NCBI RefSeq assembly: GCF_036997485.1
Contig: NZ_JAWLPU010000001.1
Span: 806,001 to 870,000 of the forward strand
Direction of reading: 5' to 3'
Length of the DNA: 64,000 nucleotides
Source of the DNA: Brachyspira pilosicoli
GTDB taxonomy: Bacteria > Spirochaetota > Brachyspiria > Brachyspirales > Brachyspiraceae
Shown: positions 9,136-17,241 of the stretch, one piece after another
How positions within the stretch are numbered: the stretch's first letter is position 1
Layout: each line of letters opens with the position of its first letter
Made by a program: the position numbers and the translations under genes
The notes under the pieces: model-generated
Database searches by the model: none
What the model was told of the DNA's origin: nothing
The model's input: the letters and a program-made list of their open reading frames with translations, nothing else

Positions 9136-9645
9136 ATGTTTAACTTATATGAAGAACTTACAAAAATTGAAATAATTCTTAATAAAGAAATAGAAGTCTA
9201 CAAAGTTATATTGGAAGATGAAGAGAGAAAAGTAAACTCTATCATAGATACAAGACTTCAAGATGTGCATATGTACTGCGATCATCAAAATGAAAAAATG
9301 AAAGAGGCTAATGAATTAAGAAAGTTAAGAGAAAATATTACAGACTTAATAATATTAAATAAATTCCCTCATCTTTCTCAAACAGCTACTTTGTCTGATA
9401 TAATAAGAAAAATACCTCTAAATAAAACAGCTAAAATATCCTCACTTCGTTTGGAGCTTGTAACTTTAATGGCTAGATTAAAACATCTAAATAAATTAGC
9501 ACCAAAATTATTTGATGAGGCATTAGACTTTTTTACAGATATGAAAGAAGTATTAAATGAAAGTAAAAAAGTTGGCTACAACAACAAAGGAAAAGAACAT
9601 TTACTTAATAGAAAATTATCTGTATTAATAAACAAGCAGGTATAA
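9136..9645 (+). CDS. Probable flagellar chaperone, FlgN-like
   Basis: A 169-residue, almost wholly alpha-helical and charged protein without signal peptide or membrane segment. The pattern MFNLYEELTKIEIILNKEIE followed by a long coiled region with a short LREN...DLI block resembles FlgN, the export chaperone for the hook-filament junction proteins FlgK and FlgL. The sequence similarity of FlgN proteins is weak, so the call rests on size, helical pattern and the flagellated host. Ribosome site AAGGGA. A strong terminator follows directly, so the gene ends its transcription unit. Confidence 0.45.
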   Translation: MFNLYEELTKIEIILNKEIEVYKVILEDEERKVNSIIDTRLQDVHMYCDHQNEKMKEANELRKLRENITDLIILNKFPHLSQTATLSDIIRKIPLNKTAKISSLRLELVTLMARLKHLNKLAPKLFDEALDFFTDMKEVLNESKKVGYNNKGKEHLLNRKLSVLINKQV

Positions 9646-9663
9646 TAATAATAAATAAAATAA

Positions 9664-9700
9664 TAGCTTCATATTAATAAAATAATATGAAGCTTTTTTA
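9664..9700 (+). terminator. Rho-independent terminator after the FlgN-like gene
   Basis: Perfect 12-bp stem AGCTTCATATTA / TAATATGAAGCT followed by a T run at 9695-9699. Confidence 0.9.
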
Positions 9701-9727
9701 TTTTAAATATATTTTAATTAAAAAATA

Positions 9728-9934
9728 TTAGTTTTTAGAACATCTTTCATTTATTTCTTTAACTAAATTATCTATTTTTTCATCGTCCATTCCATGACCT
9801 CTGCAGCCTTCTTCAAGACTTTCCCAGCTTGCAACATGACAACCTACACAATGAAGGCCATAGCTCATCATAATCTCTACTGAATCTGGAAATATCTGTA
9901 TAATTTCCCCTATACTCATATTTTTATTTATCAT
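9728..9934 (-). CDS. DUF1858-type redox-disulfide protein
   Basis: A 68-residue protein of the DUF1858 / hybrid-cluster-protein-associated redox-disulfide family. The features are the opening MSIGEIIQIFPDSVEIMM, the CxxC pair in GLHCVGCHVAS, the ESLEEGC block with a third Cys, and a helical tail ending in another Cys. Members occur alone or as the N-terminal part of ScdA-type di-iron proteins and are thought to take part in redox or NO-stress chemistry in anaerobes. No partner gene lies next to it. Ribosome site GAGAGG. Confidence 0.85.
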   Translation of the reverse strand: MINKNMSIGEIIQIFPDSVEIMMSYGLHCVGCHVASWESLEEGCRGHGMDDEKIDNLVKEINERCSKN

Positions 9935-10012
9935 AATTTTTCCTCTCTTATAATTTTTTAGTCTCTATATAATATATATAATATGATTTTTTGTCAAAAA
10001 GTAAAATGATAA

Positions 10013-12139
10013 TTATCTATTAAATACTATTGGATAATATTCATTATAATTTTTTATATATTTTCTTAAATAATTTAAATTAAACTCTCCTGTGTTTTTT
10101 AGAGTTTCTTTTTCAATATTAGCAAGCTTTTTTACCATAGAGCTATTTCCGAGTTTTTTATAAACACGCTTAAAAGTCATAATGAAAGATAAACTATTAT
10201 GATATGTAATATCCTCATCAAAAATAGAAGCAGCCTTCTCTAAACTAAAACCATCTTTGCAAGTAAGTGCAAAATAAGCATACAATAATAATACATAGTC
10301 ATGACAATTTTCGCTATAATTATCTACAGCTTCTTTTATTAGTTTTAATGCCAAAGCTTCATTTTTGTTTACGCCTATTCCATTATAATAGCAATGTGAA
10401 AGCGCCGCTTTAGAACAAGATGAATGATAATTATTCATTTTTGCTATCTCATTTGCTTTATAATATATTTCAAAAGCTTTGTTTTCATTCTTCTCTATTC
10501 CTCTTCCTAATTCATAAGCTCTACCTAAGATAATATGAGATGGTTCGAATGTGCGGTATAAATCAATTGAAGTATTAGCCATTCCTATTGCTAACTCAGG
10601 AGAAGGGGTTAGAATGTTTCCATAAAATAGCTCTTTTGAATATATATAATATGCAAAAAAGTCATTCATATTTATTGCCATCTCTAAATACTTAATGCCA
10701 TCATAATAATATTTTTGAGGTATATTGTATATCATCACTTTTGCTATTTTTCTATATATGATTGCTTTGTTTAGTTCACTGCTGTTTAACGATATTTTTA
10801 AGTTTTCTATTATAGTTTCATAATCATGAGATTTGGTTTCTATTAGAGAGAATGCATATATATACCTTAAATGATACATATCTTCATCGTTATTAAAATG
10901 TTCTATGTTATTATTTAAATTATCCAATATTTCTTTTGCAGCTAATACTGCTTCTTTATAGTTTTTTAATTTATAAAAAGAAAATGTTTTATATATTAAA
11001 GCTCTGATATCTTTTGATTTGTTTAAATGCTTAATAACCTTTTTATAGTCTTCATCTGTTTTGGCATTATAATAACAAAATTCTAATATATCATTATAAA
11101 ACCATTCACTAAAGTCATCATTGTTTTTTAATATATCATCAAATTCATGTATAGCCTTATCAGTTTCTCCAATATAAGCATATAGATTAGCTTTATAGTA
11201 TTTATATTGAATATATTTTTTATCTAAAGAGAAATTTTTTATTATTTTATCTAATATATAAAATGCTTCATTAAGATGTTTTTTTTCTGCATAGCATCCT
11301 CCGCTTACAATATAATCATGTAAAGCCTCAGCCTTGCCAAGCATAGCAGCCAATTTATATTTATTATCATTTTCAAGTAGTATGTCATAATTTTTTATGG
11401 CATTCAAATAATCTTTTTTACTAAAATACCATTCAGCCCTTTCATAAACAGCATTATAATTTTTATCATTAAGCTCTATAGCTCTGTTTAAAAAAAGCAA
11501 AGCATCATAATAAAACTCGCTATCTACCCCCTTTTTAGCTAATGCTATAGCCTTTAAAAAATAAGCATCATCATAAAAAGGAAAATCTTTTATAAGTTCA
11601 TTAGCCTCATAATCTGCTTTAATTAATATATTTAAATTATAATAGCAAAGTCCCCTCTCAAACCTCGCAAGTTTAGACTCTTCAATATCAACCCTTTCAA
11701 TAAAATCATCATAATACCCAATAGCCTGATGAAAGTCAGAAGCATTCTCTCCATTGTTTAAATAGCTATTACCAAGTATAAGTAGAGCATCATAAGCTTT
11801 TTTGTCTTTCTCAAATAAAACCTGTGCATATTCTCTTTCTTTATCTATATTTCCTATATCTCTATTTAAATACATTAATCCCCTATAGGCATCAATTATA
11901 TTAGGGTCCATTTCTATAGAATGAAGAAGATCATACTCTATATTTGAATATATTAAAGAAAGATTTGCACTTGAATAATCATACTTATTTTTTTGTAAAT
12001 CTATAAATCTAAACTTCCCTCTCATATAAAACGCTTTGGCATTATCAGGGTTTTTATATATTAATAGGTTTAATTCTTCTATGGCTCTTTTATAGTCACC
12101 ATCATTAATATATCTATTAATATCTTCCAAAGAATCCAT
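10013..12139 (-). CDS. Large TPR/Sel1-repeat protein
   Basis: A 708-residue protein built almost entirely of helical repeats. TPR-like units run from residue 1 (DYKRAIEELNLLIYKNPDNAKAF) to about 480. Sel1-like units follow at about 520-620, marked by ILGRAYELGRGIEKNENKAF and LSHCYYNGIGVNKNEAL. There is no signal peptide, membrane segment or enzymatic motif, so it is probably a cytoplasmic scaffold. The first TPR begins at the N-terminus, supporting the chosen ATG. It lies 33 bases downstream of the YggT gene on the same strand and may be the last gene of a STAS-YggT-TPR unit. Confidence 0.8.
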   Translation of the reverse strand: MDSLEDINRYINDGDYKRAIEELNLLIYKNPDNAKAFYMRGKFRFIDLQKNKYDYSSANLSLIYSNIEYDLLHSIEMDPNIIDAYRGLMYLNRDIGNIDKEREYAQVLFEKDKKAYDALLILGNSYLNNGENASDFHQAIGYYDDFIERVDIEESKLARFERGLCYYNLNILIKADYEANELIKDFPFYDDAYFLKAIALAKKGVDSEFYYDALLFLNRAIELNDKNYNAVYERAEWYFSKKDYLNAIKNYDILLENDNKYKLAAMLGKAEALHDYIVSGGCYAEKKHLNEAFYILDKIIKNFSLDKKYIQYKYYKANLYAYIGETDKAIHEFDDILKNNDDFSEWFYNDILEFCYYNAKTDEDYKKVIKHLNKSKDIRALIYKTFSFYKLKNYKEAVLAAKEILDNLNNNIEHFNNDEDMYHLRYIYAFSLIETKSHDYETIIENLKISLNSSELNKAIIYRKIAKVMIYNIPQKYYYDGIKYLEMAINMNDFFAYYIYSKELFYGNILTPSPELAIGMANTSIDLYRTFEPSHIILGRAYELGRGIEKNENKAFEIYYKANEIAKMNNYHSSCSKAALSHCYYNGIGVNKNEALALKLIKEAVDNYSENCHDYVLLLYAYFALTCKDGFSLEKAASIFDEDITYHNSLSFIMTFKRVYKKLGNSSMVKKLANIEKETLKNTGEFNLNYLRKYIKNYNEYYPIVFNR

Positions 12140-12171
12140 AAGAATAGTTCCAATTTTTTATAATATCAAAA

Positions 12172-12492
12172 TTATAATATTAAACGAATTATAAATCTAT
12201 AAAGCATAGTTATTAGAGGAGGTACTACCATTTGAAGTATAAGCAAAAATACAAGAGGAGATAAATCTATAACTCCTATTATAAGCTTATCTCTGAAATT
12301 TCCAAAAACTTTATCTATAACCCCATCGGTAATTCTATAAAAGAAATTAACTATAGGATTATAATAATCTAAATGTATAGCACCAAAAGCAGTAAGCCAG
12401 CTAATAATAATCCATATAAACCATATAAAAGAGTAAAGCCTTAAAGCCTGCATTATAAGAACATATATAAAATTAATAATCTGTATTAACAT
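12172..12492 (-). CDS. YggT-family membrane protein
   Basis: A 106-residue integral membrane protein with two hydrophobic segments (about 5-35 and 75-100), each preceding or following the family pattern SW..A.G...YNPIV.FFYRITD and a second hydrophobic segment beginning DLSPLVFLLIL. This matches YggT/YlmG, a small membrane protein linked in other bacteria to osmotic tolerance and division-site or chloroplast nucleoid organisation. It starts 12 bases after the end of the STAS gene, so the two are co-transcribed. Confidence 0.85.
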   Translation of the reverse strand: MLIQIINFIYVLIMQALRLYSFIWFIWIIISWLTAFGAIHLDYYNPIVNFFYRITDGVIDKVFGNFRDKLIIGVIDLSPLVFLLILQMVVPPLITMLYRFIIRLIL

Positions 12493-12504
12493 AAACCCTC
12501 ATTG

Positions 12505-12837
12505 TTATTTGATATTGCTTAAAGCCTCATTAACATCTTTGGCAGTATTTACTATAGTGAGAAATCTTGTAGCTTCAAACAAACTTGTTAATTTGCTGCT
12601 CAAAGAACAAAAATAAACTTTTCCGCCATTTTCTCCAGATACTCTTAAAGTGGAAGCTATTAATCCCAAAGCAGAAGAACACATATAATCTATATTATGA
12701 AAATCAAACACAAAATTTAATATACCTGCATCTTTTATATAATTAAGTTTTTCTTCTAATATATCAACATTTTCAGATATGATATTTTTTTCTATATTAA
12801 TAATAGCAGTCTTCCCATCTATAACAGTACTAACCAT
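12505..12837 (-). CDS. STAS-domain protein (anti-sigma-factor antagonist type)
   Basis: A single STAS domain of 110 residues. The phosphorylatable-Ser loop is visible as DYMCSSALGLIAS (about residues 51-63), equivalent to the DSSGLG loop of SpoIIAA/RsbV. Family knowledge: such proteins switch partner kinases or phosphatases by Ser phosphorylation; in spirochaetes they often act in partner-switching control of sigma factors or transporters. No RsbW-type kinase is next to it. Ribosome site AAGGAG. It is the first gene before yggT and the TPR gene. Confidence 0.85.
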   Translation of the reverse strand: MVSTVIDGKTAIINIEKNIISENVDILEEKLNYIKDAGILNFVFDFHNIDYMCSSALGLIASTLRVSGENGGKVYFCSLSSKLTSLFEATRFLTIVNTAKDVNEALSNIK

Positions 12838-12922
12838 ACTTATTACTCCTTATATACATTTTTTAATTTTATTATATATAATGAAAAAATCAATATTATA
12901 GTTTTATATAGTCTAAATAAAA

Positions 12923-13705
12923 TTATTTATCCCATTCAATTAATATAGGGCAATGGTCGCTTCCAAGAACATCAGTTAAAATATCAGCTCTTTTAATATT
13001 ATTTGATATTTCATTATTAACAAAGAAATAATCTATTCTCCAACCTACGTTTTTTTCTCTGGAACGAGTTTTCATATCCCACCAACTATAATGTCCGTTT
13101 TCTTTTACAAACATTCTAAAAGTATCAGTAAAACCGCTATTTAAAAATTTTGTTATACGTTCTCTTTCTACAGGTAAAAAACCAATACTCTTTTCATTTT
13201 CTTTAGGTCTAGCTAAATCTATAGCCTCATGAGCAATATTCATATCCCCGCATAATATTACATTAGTTTTCTCTTTTAATTTTATCATCTGCTTAGTCAT
13301 TTCGTCATAAAAAGAAAGCTTATAATTAAAATGCTCCTCAGATTTGCCGCCATTAGGAAAATAAACATTAAATATAGTAAAATCATCAAACTCTAAAGCA
13401 AGTATTCTTCCTTCTCTGTCTGTGAATTTAGAACCAAATTTATTTTTTATTTCTTTATTAGGTTTTAATTTAGTATATATAGCAACTCCGCTATAGCCTT
13501 TTCTTATTTCTGGGTCAGCGGGGTTAATAAATAATTGATAGCCTTCTATATTTCTCAAATCTTCTGGAAGCTGTTCTTCAAAAGCCTTTGTTTCTTGCAG
13601 GCATACTATATCAGCATCCTCTTTTTTTATAAAATCTAATAAGCCTTTTTTATATGCAGCCCTTATGCCATTAACATTCCAAGAAATTATTTTTAGTGTA
13701 CTCAT
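12923..13705 (-). CDS. xth: Exodeoxyribonuclease III
   Basis: A 260-residue enzyme of the ExoIII/AP-endonuclease family. The motifs are WNVNGIRAA at the N-terminus, CLQETK with the metal-binding Glu, YSGVAIYTK, GDMNIAHEAIDLARP with the catalytic Asp-Asn pair, GWRIDYFFVN and the terminal SDHCPI with the catalytic His. Family knowledge: repair of abasic sites and 3' blocking groups in base-excision repair. The start is fixed by the conserved N-terminus. A consensus promoter with an overlapping palindrome lies directly upstream. Confidence 0.95.
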   Translation of the reverse strand: MSTLKIISWNVNGIRAAYKKGLLDFIKKEDADIVCLQETKAFEEQLPEDLRNIEGYQLFINPADPEIRKGYSGVAIYTKLKPNKEIKNKFGSKFTDREGRILALEFDDFTIFNVYFPNGGKSEEHFNYKLSFYDEMTKQMIKLKEKTNVILCGDMNIAHEAIDLARPKENEKSIGFLPVERERITKFLNSGFTDTFRMFVKENGHYSWWDMKTRSREKNVGWRIDYFFVNNEISNNIKRADILTDVLGSDHCPILIEWDK

Positions 13706-13726
13706 ACATTGCCTTTAATAAGTTAT

Positions 13727-13760
13727 TTAGTATTATACTAATAATTTCATTATTTGTCAA
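13727..13760 (-). promoter_or_regulatory. Consensus promoter of xth with palindrome over the -10
   Basis: Minus strand TTGACA (13760-13755), exactly 17 bases, TATAAT (13737-13732). The -10 is embedded in a palindrome with 7-bp arms, TTAGTAT and ATACTAA, around one central base (13727-13741), a possible operator. Confidence 0.75.
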
Positions 13761-13895
13761 AATTGGAAGTTCTATTTATAAGCAGTTGAGTTTTTTTATG
13801 AAAAAATATTAAGTTTTTAAAATATTATTAAAGAAAGAAATTGTTAATTTGAAGCTATATTCCCGCTATCGGCATTTTTTTTAAAAAAATTAGTA

Positions 13896-13923
13896 TTTAC
13901 TTTTTTTAAAAAAATATTATAAT
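13896..13923 (+). promoter_or_regulatory. Candidate promoter of flaB
   Basis: TTTACT, 16-base spacer, TATAAT, about 110 bases before the flaB ATG, giving a long leader. No convincing forward sigma-28 site was seen; GCCGATAG occurs only on the opposite strand near 13867-13874. The rest of the gene-free stretch 13706-14033 holds the xth promoter and a strong ribosome site. Confidence 0.4.
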
Positions 13924-14033
13924 ATGTTTATATATTATGTTATTATTTTGTAGGGGATGACTAAATAATATACAAAACATAATAAATTTGGAAATTATAA
14001 TTTTTTAATGACTATTCATGGAGGGTAGTAACT

Positions 14034-14870
14034 ATGATTATCAACAATAATGTTTCTGCATTAAATGCAAACAGGCAGTTAAACTTAACTGGCAATCAAA
14101 TGACAAAAACAATTCAACAACTTTCAAGCGGTATGAGAATTAATACTGCAGGAGATGATGCTTCTGGTTTAGCAGTATCTGAAAAAATGCGCTCTCAATA
14201 CCGTGGTTTACAACAAGCTACTAGAAATGCTCAAAACGGCATATCTTTCATTCAAACAACTGAAGGTTATTTAAATGAAACTACTAACATTATGCAAAGA
14301 ATGAGAGAATTAGCTATTCAGTCTGCTAACGGTATATATTCTGACAGCGACAGAGCTTTAATTCAAGTAGAAGTTAATCAATTAGTAGCTGAAGTTGACA
14401 GAATCGCTTCTCAAGCTGAATTCAACAAAATGAATATGTTAACAGGTCGTTTTGCTGCTGACGGTCAAACTCCTATCACTTTCCACATTGGTGCTAATAT
14501 GGATCAAAGAGTATCTGTTAATATAGGTGCTATGACTGCTGCTAACTTACAAGTTGGCGGTGATACTCCTCTTTCTATCTCTTCTGTTGAAACTGCTAAC
14601 CAAGCTTTAGGAAGAATAGATGAAGGTATACAAATGGTTGTTGCTCAAAGAGCAGAATTAGGTGCTGTTCAAAACAGAATGGAATCTATGGTAAAAAGCT
14701 TAATGATAGCTACTGAAAACACTATCGCTTCTGAAAGTGTTATAAGAGATGCTGATATGGCTCAAGCTATGGTTGCTTATACTCGTGAACAAATCTTACA
14801 ACAAACTGGTGCTGCTATGTTAGCTAATGCTAATATGAAAAATCAGTCTATAATGAGAATTATAGGATAA
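14034..14870 (+). CDS. flaB: Flagellin FlaB (periplasmic flagellar filament core protein)
   Basis: A 278-residue flagellin without the variable D2/D3 domains, as in spirochaete core flagellins. The N-terminus MIINNNVSALNANRQLNLTG and the SSGMRINTAGDDASGLAVSEKMRSQ-type block, and the C-terminus ending MLANANMKNQSIMRIIG, are diagnostic. The filament lies in the periplasm and drives spirochaete motility. Ribosome site GGAGGG, 7 bases from the ATG, is the strongest in the window. Codon use is richer in GCT/TCT/CAA, as expected of a highly expressed gene. A strong terminator follows, so it is monocistronic. Which of the FlaB paralogues it is cannot be told. Confidence 0.95.
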   Translation: MIINNNVSALNANRQLNLTGNQMTKTIQQLSSGMRINTAGDDASGLAVSEKMRSQYRGLQQATRNAQNGISFIQTTEGYLNETTNIMQRMRELAIQSANGIYSDSDRALIQVEVNQLVAEVDRIASQAEFNKMNMLTGRFAADGQTPITFHIGANMDQRVSVNIGAMTAANLQVGGDTPLSISSVETANQALGRIDEGIQMVVAQRAELGAVQNRMESMVKSLMIATENTIASESVIRDADMAQAMVAYTREQILQQTGAAMLANANMKNQSIMRIIG

Positions 14871-14896
14871 TTTAGTCGTCTTATTACAAATATAGT

Positions 14897-14935
14897 AAAA
14901 AGCTCATTGGTATTTTTGTACTGATGAGCTTTTTT
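14897..14935 (+). terminator. Rho-independent terminator of flaB
   Basis: 11-bp stem AAAAAGCTCAT / ATGAGCTTTTT with a 16-base loop and a T run. Confidence 0.9.
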
Positions 14936-15015
14936 ATAATGTGAAGAAAAAATATTTTATATTAATTATGCTATATTTTAGATTCTAAATTATAAATAAT
15001 TTTAGGAGTTGTAAT

Positions 15016-15345
15016 ATGATTTTAAATACAATTGAAGATTTGCAAAAATATTTTAAAGGTGTTAAAGAAAGAGCAAATCATCATGCTGGAAATGTTAATA
15101 ATATAATATATCCGTTATTAAGTTTTGTTATATTATATTCTTCTTATATAAATGCCAGAGAATATAAGGGCGAACTTGCTAATATCGTAAAAGTAAATAT
15201 AAAAAAGAAAGACTTATGTATTATGTATGAACATGAAACAGGAAATATAATTATAAAAGAAAAAAATCATAAAGGAACACCTTTAAAAAGTTTTAATAAT
15301 AAATCAACAATTGAAGATATTAAAGATTTTTTTAACAAAATTTAA
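15016..15345 (+). CDS. Hypothetical protein with an RANHHAGNV motif
   Basis: A 109-residue protein with ribosome site AGGAG. The block ERANHHAGNVNNIIYPLLSFVIL (residues about 18-40) resembles a motif (A.HHA.NV...L.GA) that I recall in small uncharacterised bacterial proteins, some of them integron-cassette encoded. The C-terminal half is predicted beta strand plus a helix and is rich in Lys. The middle hydrophobic stretch is too short and polar to be confidently called a membrane helix. Function unknown; convergent with the VOC gene. Confidence 0.65.
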   Translation: MILNTIEDLQKYFKGVKERANHHAGNVNNIIYPLLSFVILYSSYINAREYKGELANIVKVNIKKKDLCIMYEHETGNIIIKEKNHKGTPLKSFNNKSTIEDIKDFFNKI

Positions 15346-15353
15346 AATAATTA

Positions 15354-15806
15354 TTATAACGTTTCCATTAATTCTAATATAATTCCGTCAGGATCTTTAA
15401 AATATAATGCCTTACTTTTTGAAAATCCGTAAGAAGTAAAATCAAACTCTTGCGGCTCTGATAAACATTCTACGTTATTATCAATTAGATGTTTATATAC
15501 TTTTTCTATATTATTTACTCTGAAGCAAATTTCTGATGTTGAAATTTTATTTAATTTAGGTTTATCTTTTATAGTTTCAGGACTTACAAACTGCAATAAT
15601 TCTATAGGAGGAGCTATTATATTATCACTGCCGTTGAGATAAGCAATTTTTACTTTGCAATTATTCATAGCAAAAAGAGCATCGGTTTCTTTTCCTTCCA
15701 TAACAGCCTCACCTATCAATTTTAATCCTAAAATATTTTTATAAAAATTAATGGAGTTTTCTATATTGCTTACTGTGATTCCTATATGCATTACTTCTTT
15801 TAACAT
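15354..15806 (-). CDS. VOC-family (glyoxalase/dioxygenase fold) protein
   Basis: A 150-residue protein with the two beta-alpha-beta-beta-beta halves of the vicinal-oxygen-chelate fold. The first half begins MHIGITVSNIENSINFYKNI with a candidate metal His (residue 7). The second half begins SEICFRVNNIEKVYKHL and ends ALYFKDPDGIILELMET, where the Glu of LELME is the usual metal ligand. Substrate cannot be inferred: the family includes glyoxalase I, methylmalonyl-CoA epimerase and resistance proteins. It ends 8 bases from the convergent hypothetical gene. Confidence 0.85.
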   Translation of the reverse strand: MLKEVMHIGITVSNIENSINFYKNILGLKLIGEAVMEGKETDALFAMNNCKVKIAYLNGSDNIIAPPIELLQFVSPETIKDKPKLNKISTSEICFRVNNIEKVYKHLIDNNVECLSEPQEFDFTSYGFSKSKALYFKDPDGIILELMETL

Positions 15807-15905
15807 ATAATTTACACCCTTAATAAAACTTATTTTCTATATAATTTTAATAAATTAACATAAAAAATCAAATAAATAAAAATATTTTTTAACAATTTTT
15901 AAAAG

Positions 15906-15934
15906 TTGACAATAGTTGTTTTCTAATATATAAT
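15906..15934 (+). promoter_or_regulatory. Consensus promoter of yebC-ruvC
   Basis: TTGACA (15906-15911), exactly 17 bases, TATAAT (15929-15934), 53 bases before the yebC ATG. Confidence 0.8.
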
Positions 15935-15987
15935 TACAACGAGTAAAATAATCTATAAATAAAAAATCTAATAAATAGAGGTGTAAT

Positions 15988-16734
15988 ATGTCAGGACACT
16001 CCAAGTGGGCTAGTATTAAACATAAAAAAGCCGCAAATGATTCAAAAAAAGGTAAGATTTGGTCAAAAATAGCAAAAGAGATAACAATAGCAGTAAAAGA
16101 AGGCGGAAGCCCAGACCCAGACCAAAATGCAAGATTAAGAATGGTAATATTAAAAGCTAAAGGCACTAACATGCCTAATGATAATATAGATAGAGCCATT
16201 AAAAGAGGTTCTGGTGCAGGTGAAGGTGCTAATATAGAAGAGATGTCTTATGAAGGTTATGCTCCAGGCGGAGTTGCAATCATAGTAGATGTTGCTACAG
16301 ATAACAAAAACAGAACTGCTGCTGAAATAAGGTCAATATTTAGTAAAAATGGCGGAAACTTAGCAGAAAGCGGTGCTGTTTCTTGGCAGTTTAAGAAAAA
16401 AGCTGTTGTAATGGTTCCTGCTGCTGGAAATACTGAAGATGCTTTAATGGATATAGTACTCGATGCCGGTGCTGAAGATATTGAACAAGATGATGAAGTA
16501 TTTACAGTTACTGGACCTATGGAGGCTTTATCTTCTATAGTTGATGCTTTAAAAGCTAAAGGTATAGAGCCTGAAAGTGCTGAGATTGTACGTATGGCTG
16601 ATAATACTATGACTATAGCTGAAAATGATGCTAAAAAAGTTATGAAAATAATTTCACTTTTTGAAGACCATGATGATGTTTCAGCTGTAGCTACTAACTT
16701 AGAAATTACAGATAACTTAATAGAAGAAGAATAA
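15988..16734 (+). CDS. yebC: YebC/PmpR-family protein (translation/regulatory factor)
   Basis: A 248-residue protein with the YebC hallmarks: MSGHSKWASIKHKKAANDS at the N-terminus, then KIWSKIAKEI, NARLRMVILKAK, NMPNDNIDRAIKRGSG and YEGYAPGGVAI. Family knowledge: YebC proteins were described as transcription regulators and more recently as ribosome-associated factors relieving stalling at proline-rich stretches. Full length and well conserved. ruvC begins 9 bases later, the usual pairing in many bacteria. Ribosome site GAGGTG and a consensus promoter precede it. Confidence 0.95.
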   Translation: MSGHSKWASIKHKKAANDSKKGKIWSKIAKEITIAVKEGGSPDPDQNARLRMVILKAKGTNMPNDNIDRAIKRGSGAGEGANIEEMSYEGYAPGGVAIIVDVATDNKNRTAAEIRSIFSKNGGNLAESGAVSWQFKKKAVVMVPAAGNTEDALMDIVLDAGAEDIEQDDEVFTVTGPMEALSSIVDALKAKGIEPESAEIVRMADNTMTIAENDAKKVMKIISLFEDHDDVSAVATNLEITDNLIEEE

Positions 16735-16743
16735 TATTATTTA

Positions 16744-17217
16744 ATGATAACTTTAGGTATAGACCCGGGATTTGCTAGGTGCGGTTATGCTTTTATAGAG
16801 GCTAAAAACTCCGAGTACAAAATAGTAAATTCTGGGCTTATCGAAACCTTTTCAAACGAAGAATATAATCAAAGACTTTCATTTATATATACTCAATTAG
16901 ATTCACTTATTAAACAATACAAGCCAGATAATGCTTCAATAGAAGAGCTTTTCTTTTCAAAAAATACAAAAACTGCAATAAAAGTTGCTGAGGCAAGAGG
17001 TGTTATAATATTAGCGCTTACTTTAAATAATATAGAGTTTAAGGAATACAAACCAAGAGAAATAAAATCGCAAATAACAGGAAACGGAAATGCTAATAAG
17101 GATGCTGTTATAAAAATGGTTAATCTTTTTACAGGTGCAAATATTAAGCAAGATGATACGGCTGATGCTGTAGCTATTGCTTTGGCACATGCTTCAAGAA
17201 ACAGAATTTTAAAATAA
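16744..17217 (+). CDS. ruvC: Holliday-junction resolvase RuvC
   Basis: A 157-residue endonuclease. The catalytic acidic residues are visible in LGIDPGFARCGYA (Asp7), SIEELFFSKN (Glu about 67) and the C-terminal DDTADAVAIALAH pair. The block FKEYKPREIKSQITGNGNANK is the canonical DNA-contact region. Family knowledge: RuvC resolves four-way junctions delivered by RuvAB in recombination repair. It sits 9 bases after yebC in one operon. Confidence 0.95.
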   Translation: MITLGIDPGFARCGYAFIEAKNSEYKIVNSGLIETFSNEEYNQRLSFIYTQLDSLIKQYKPDNASIEELFFSKNTKTAIKVAEARGVIILALTLNNIEFKEYKPREIKSQITGNGNANKDAVIKMVNLFTGANIKQDDTADAVAIALAHASRNRILK

Positions 17218-17241
17218 TTTTTTATAATTTGTATATTATTA

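Noticed and set aside
13855-13880. Sigma-28 promoter for flaB at the GC-rich CCCGCTATCGGC
   Set aside because: The GCCGATAG-like element is on the opposite strand and no TAAA lies at about 15 bases from it.
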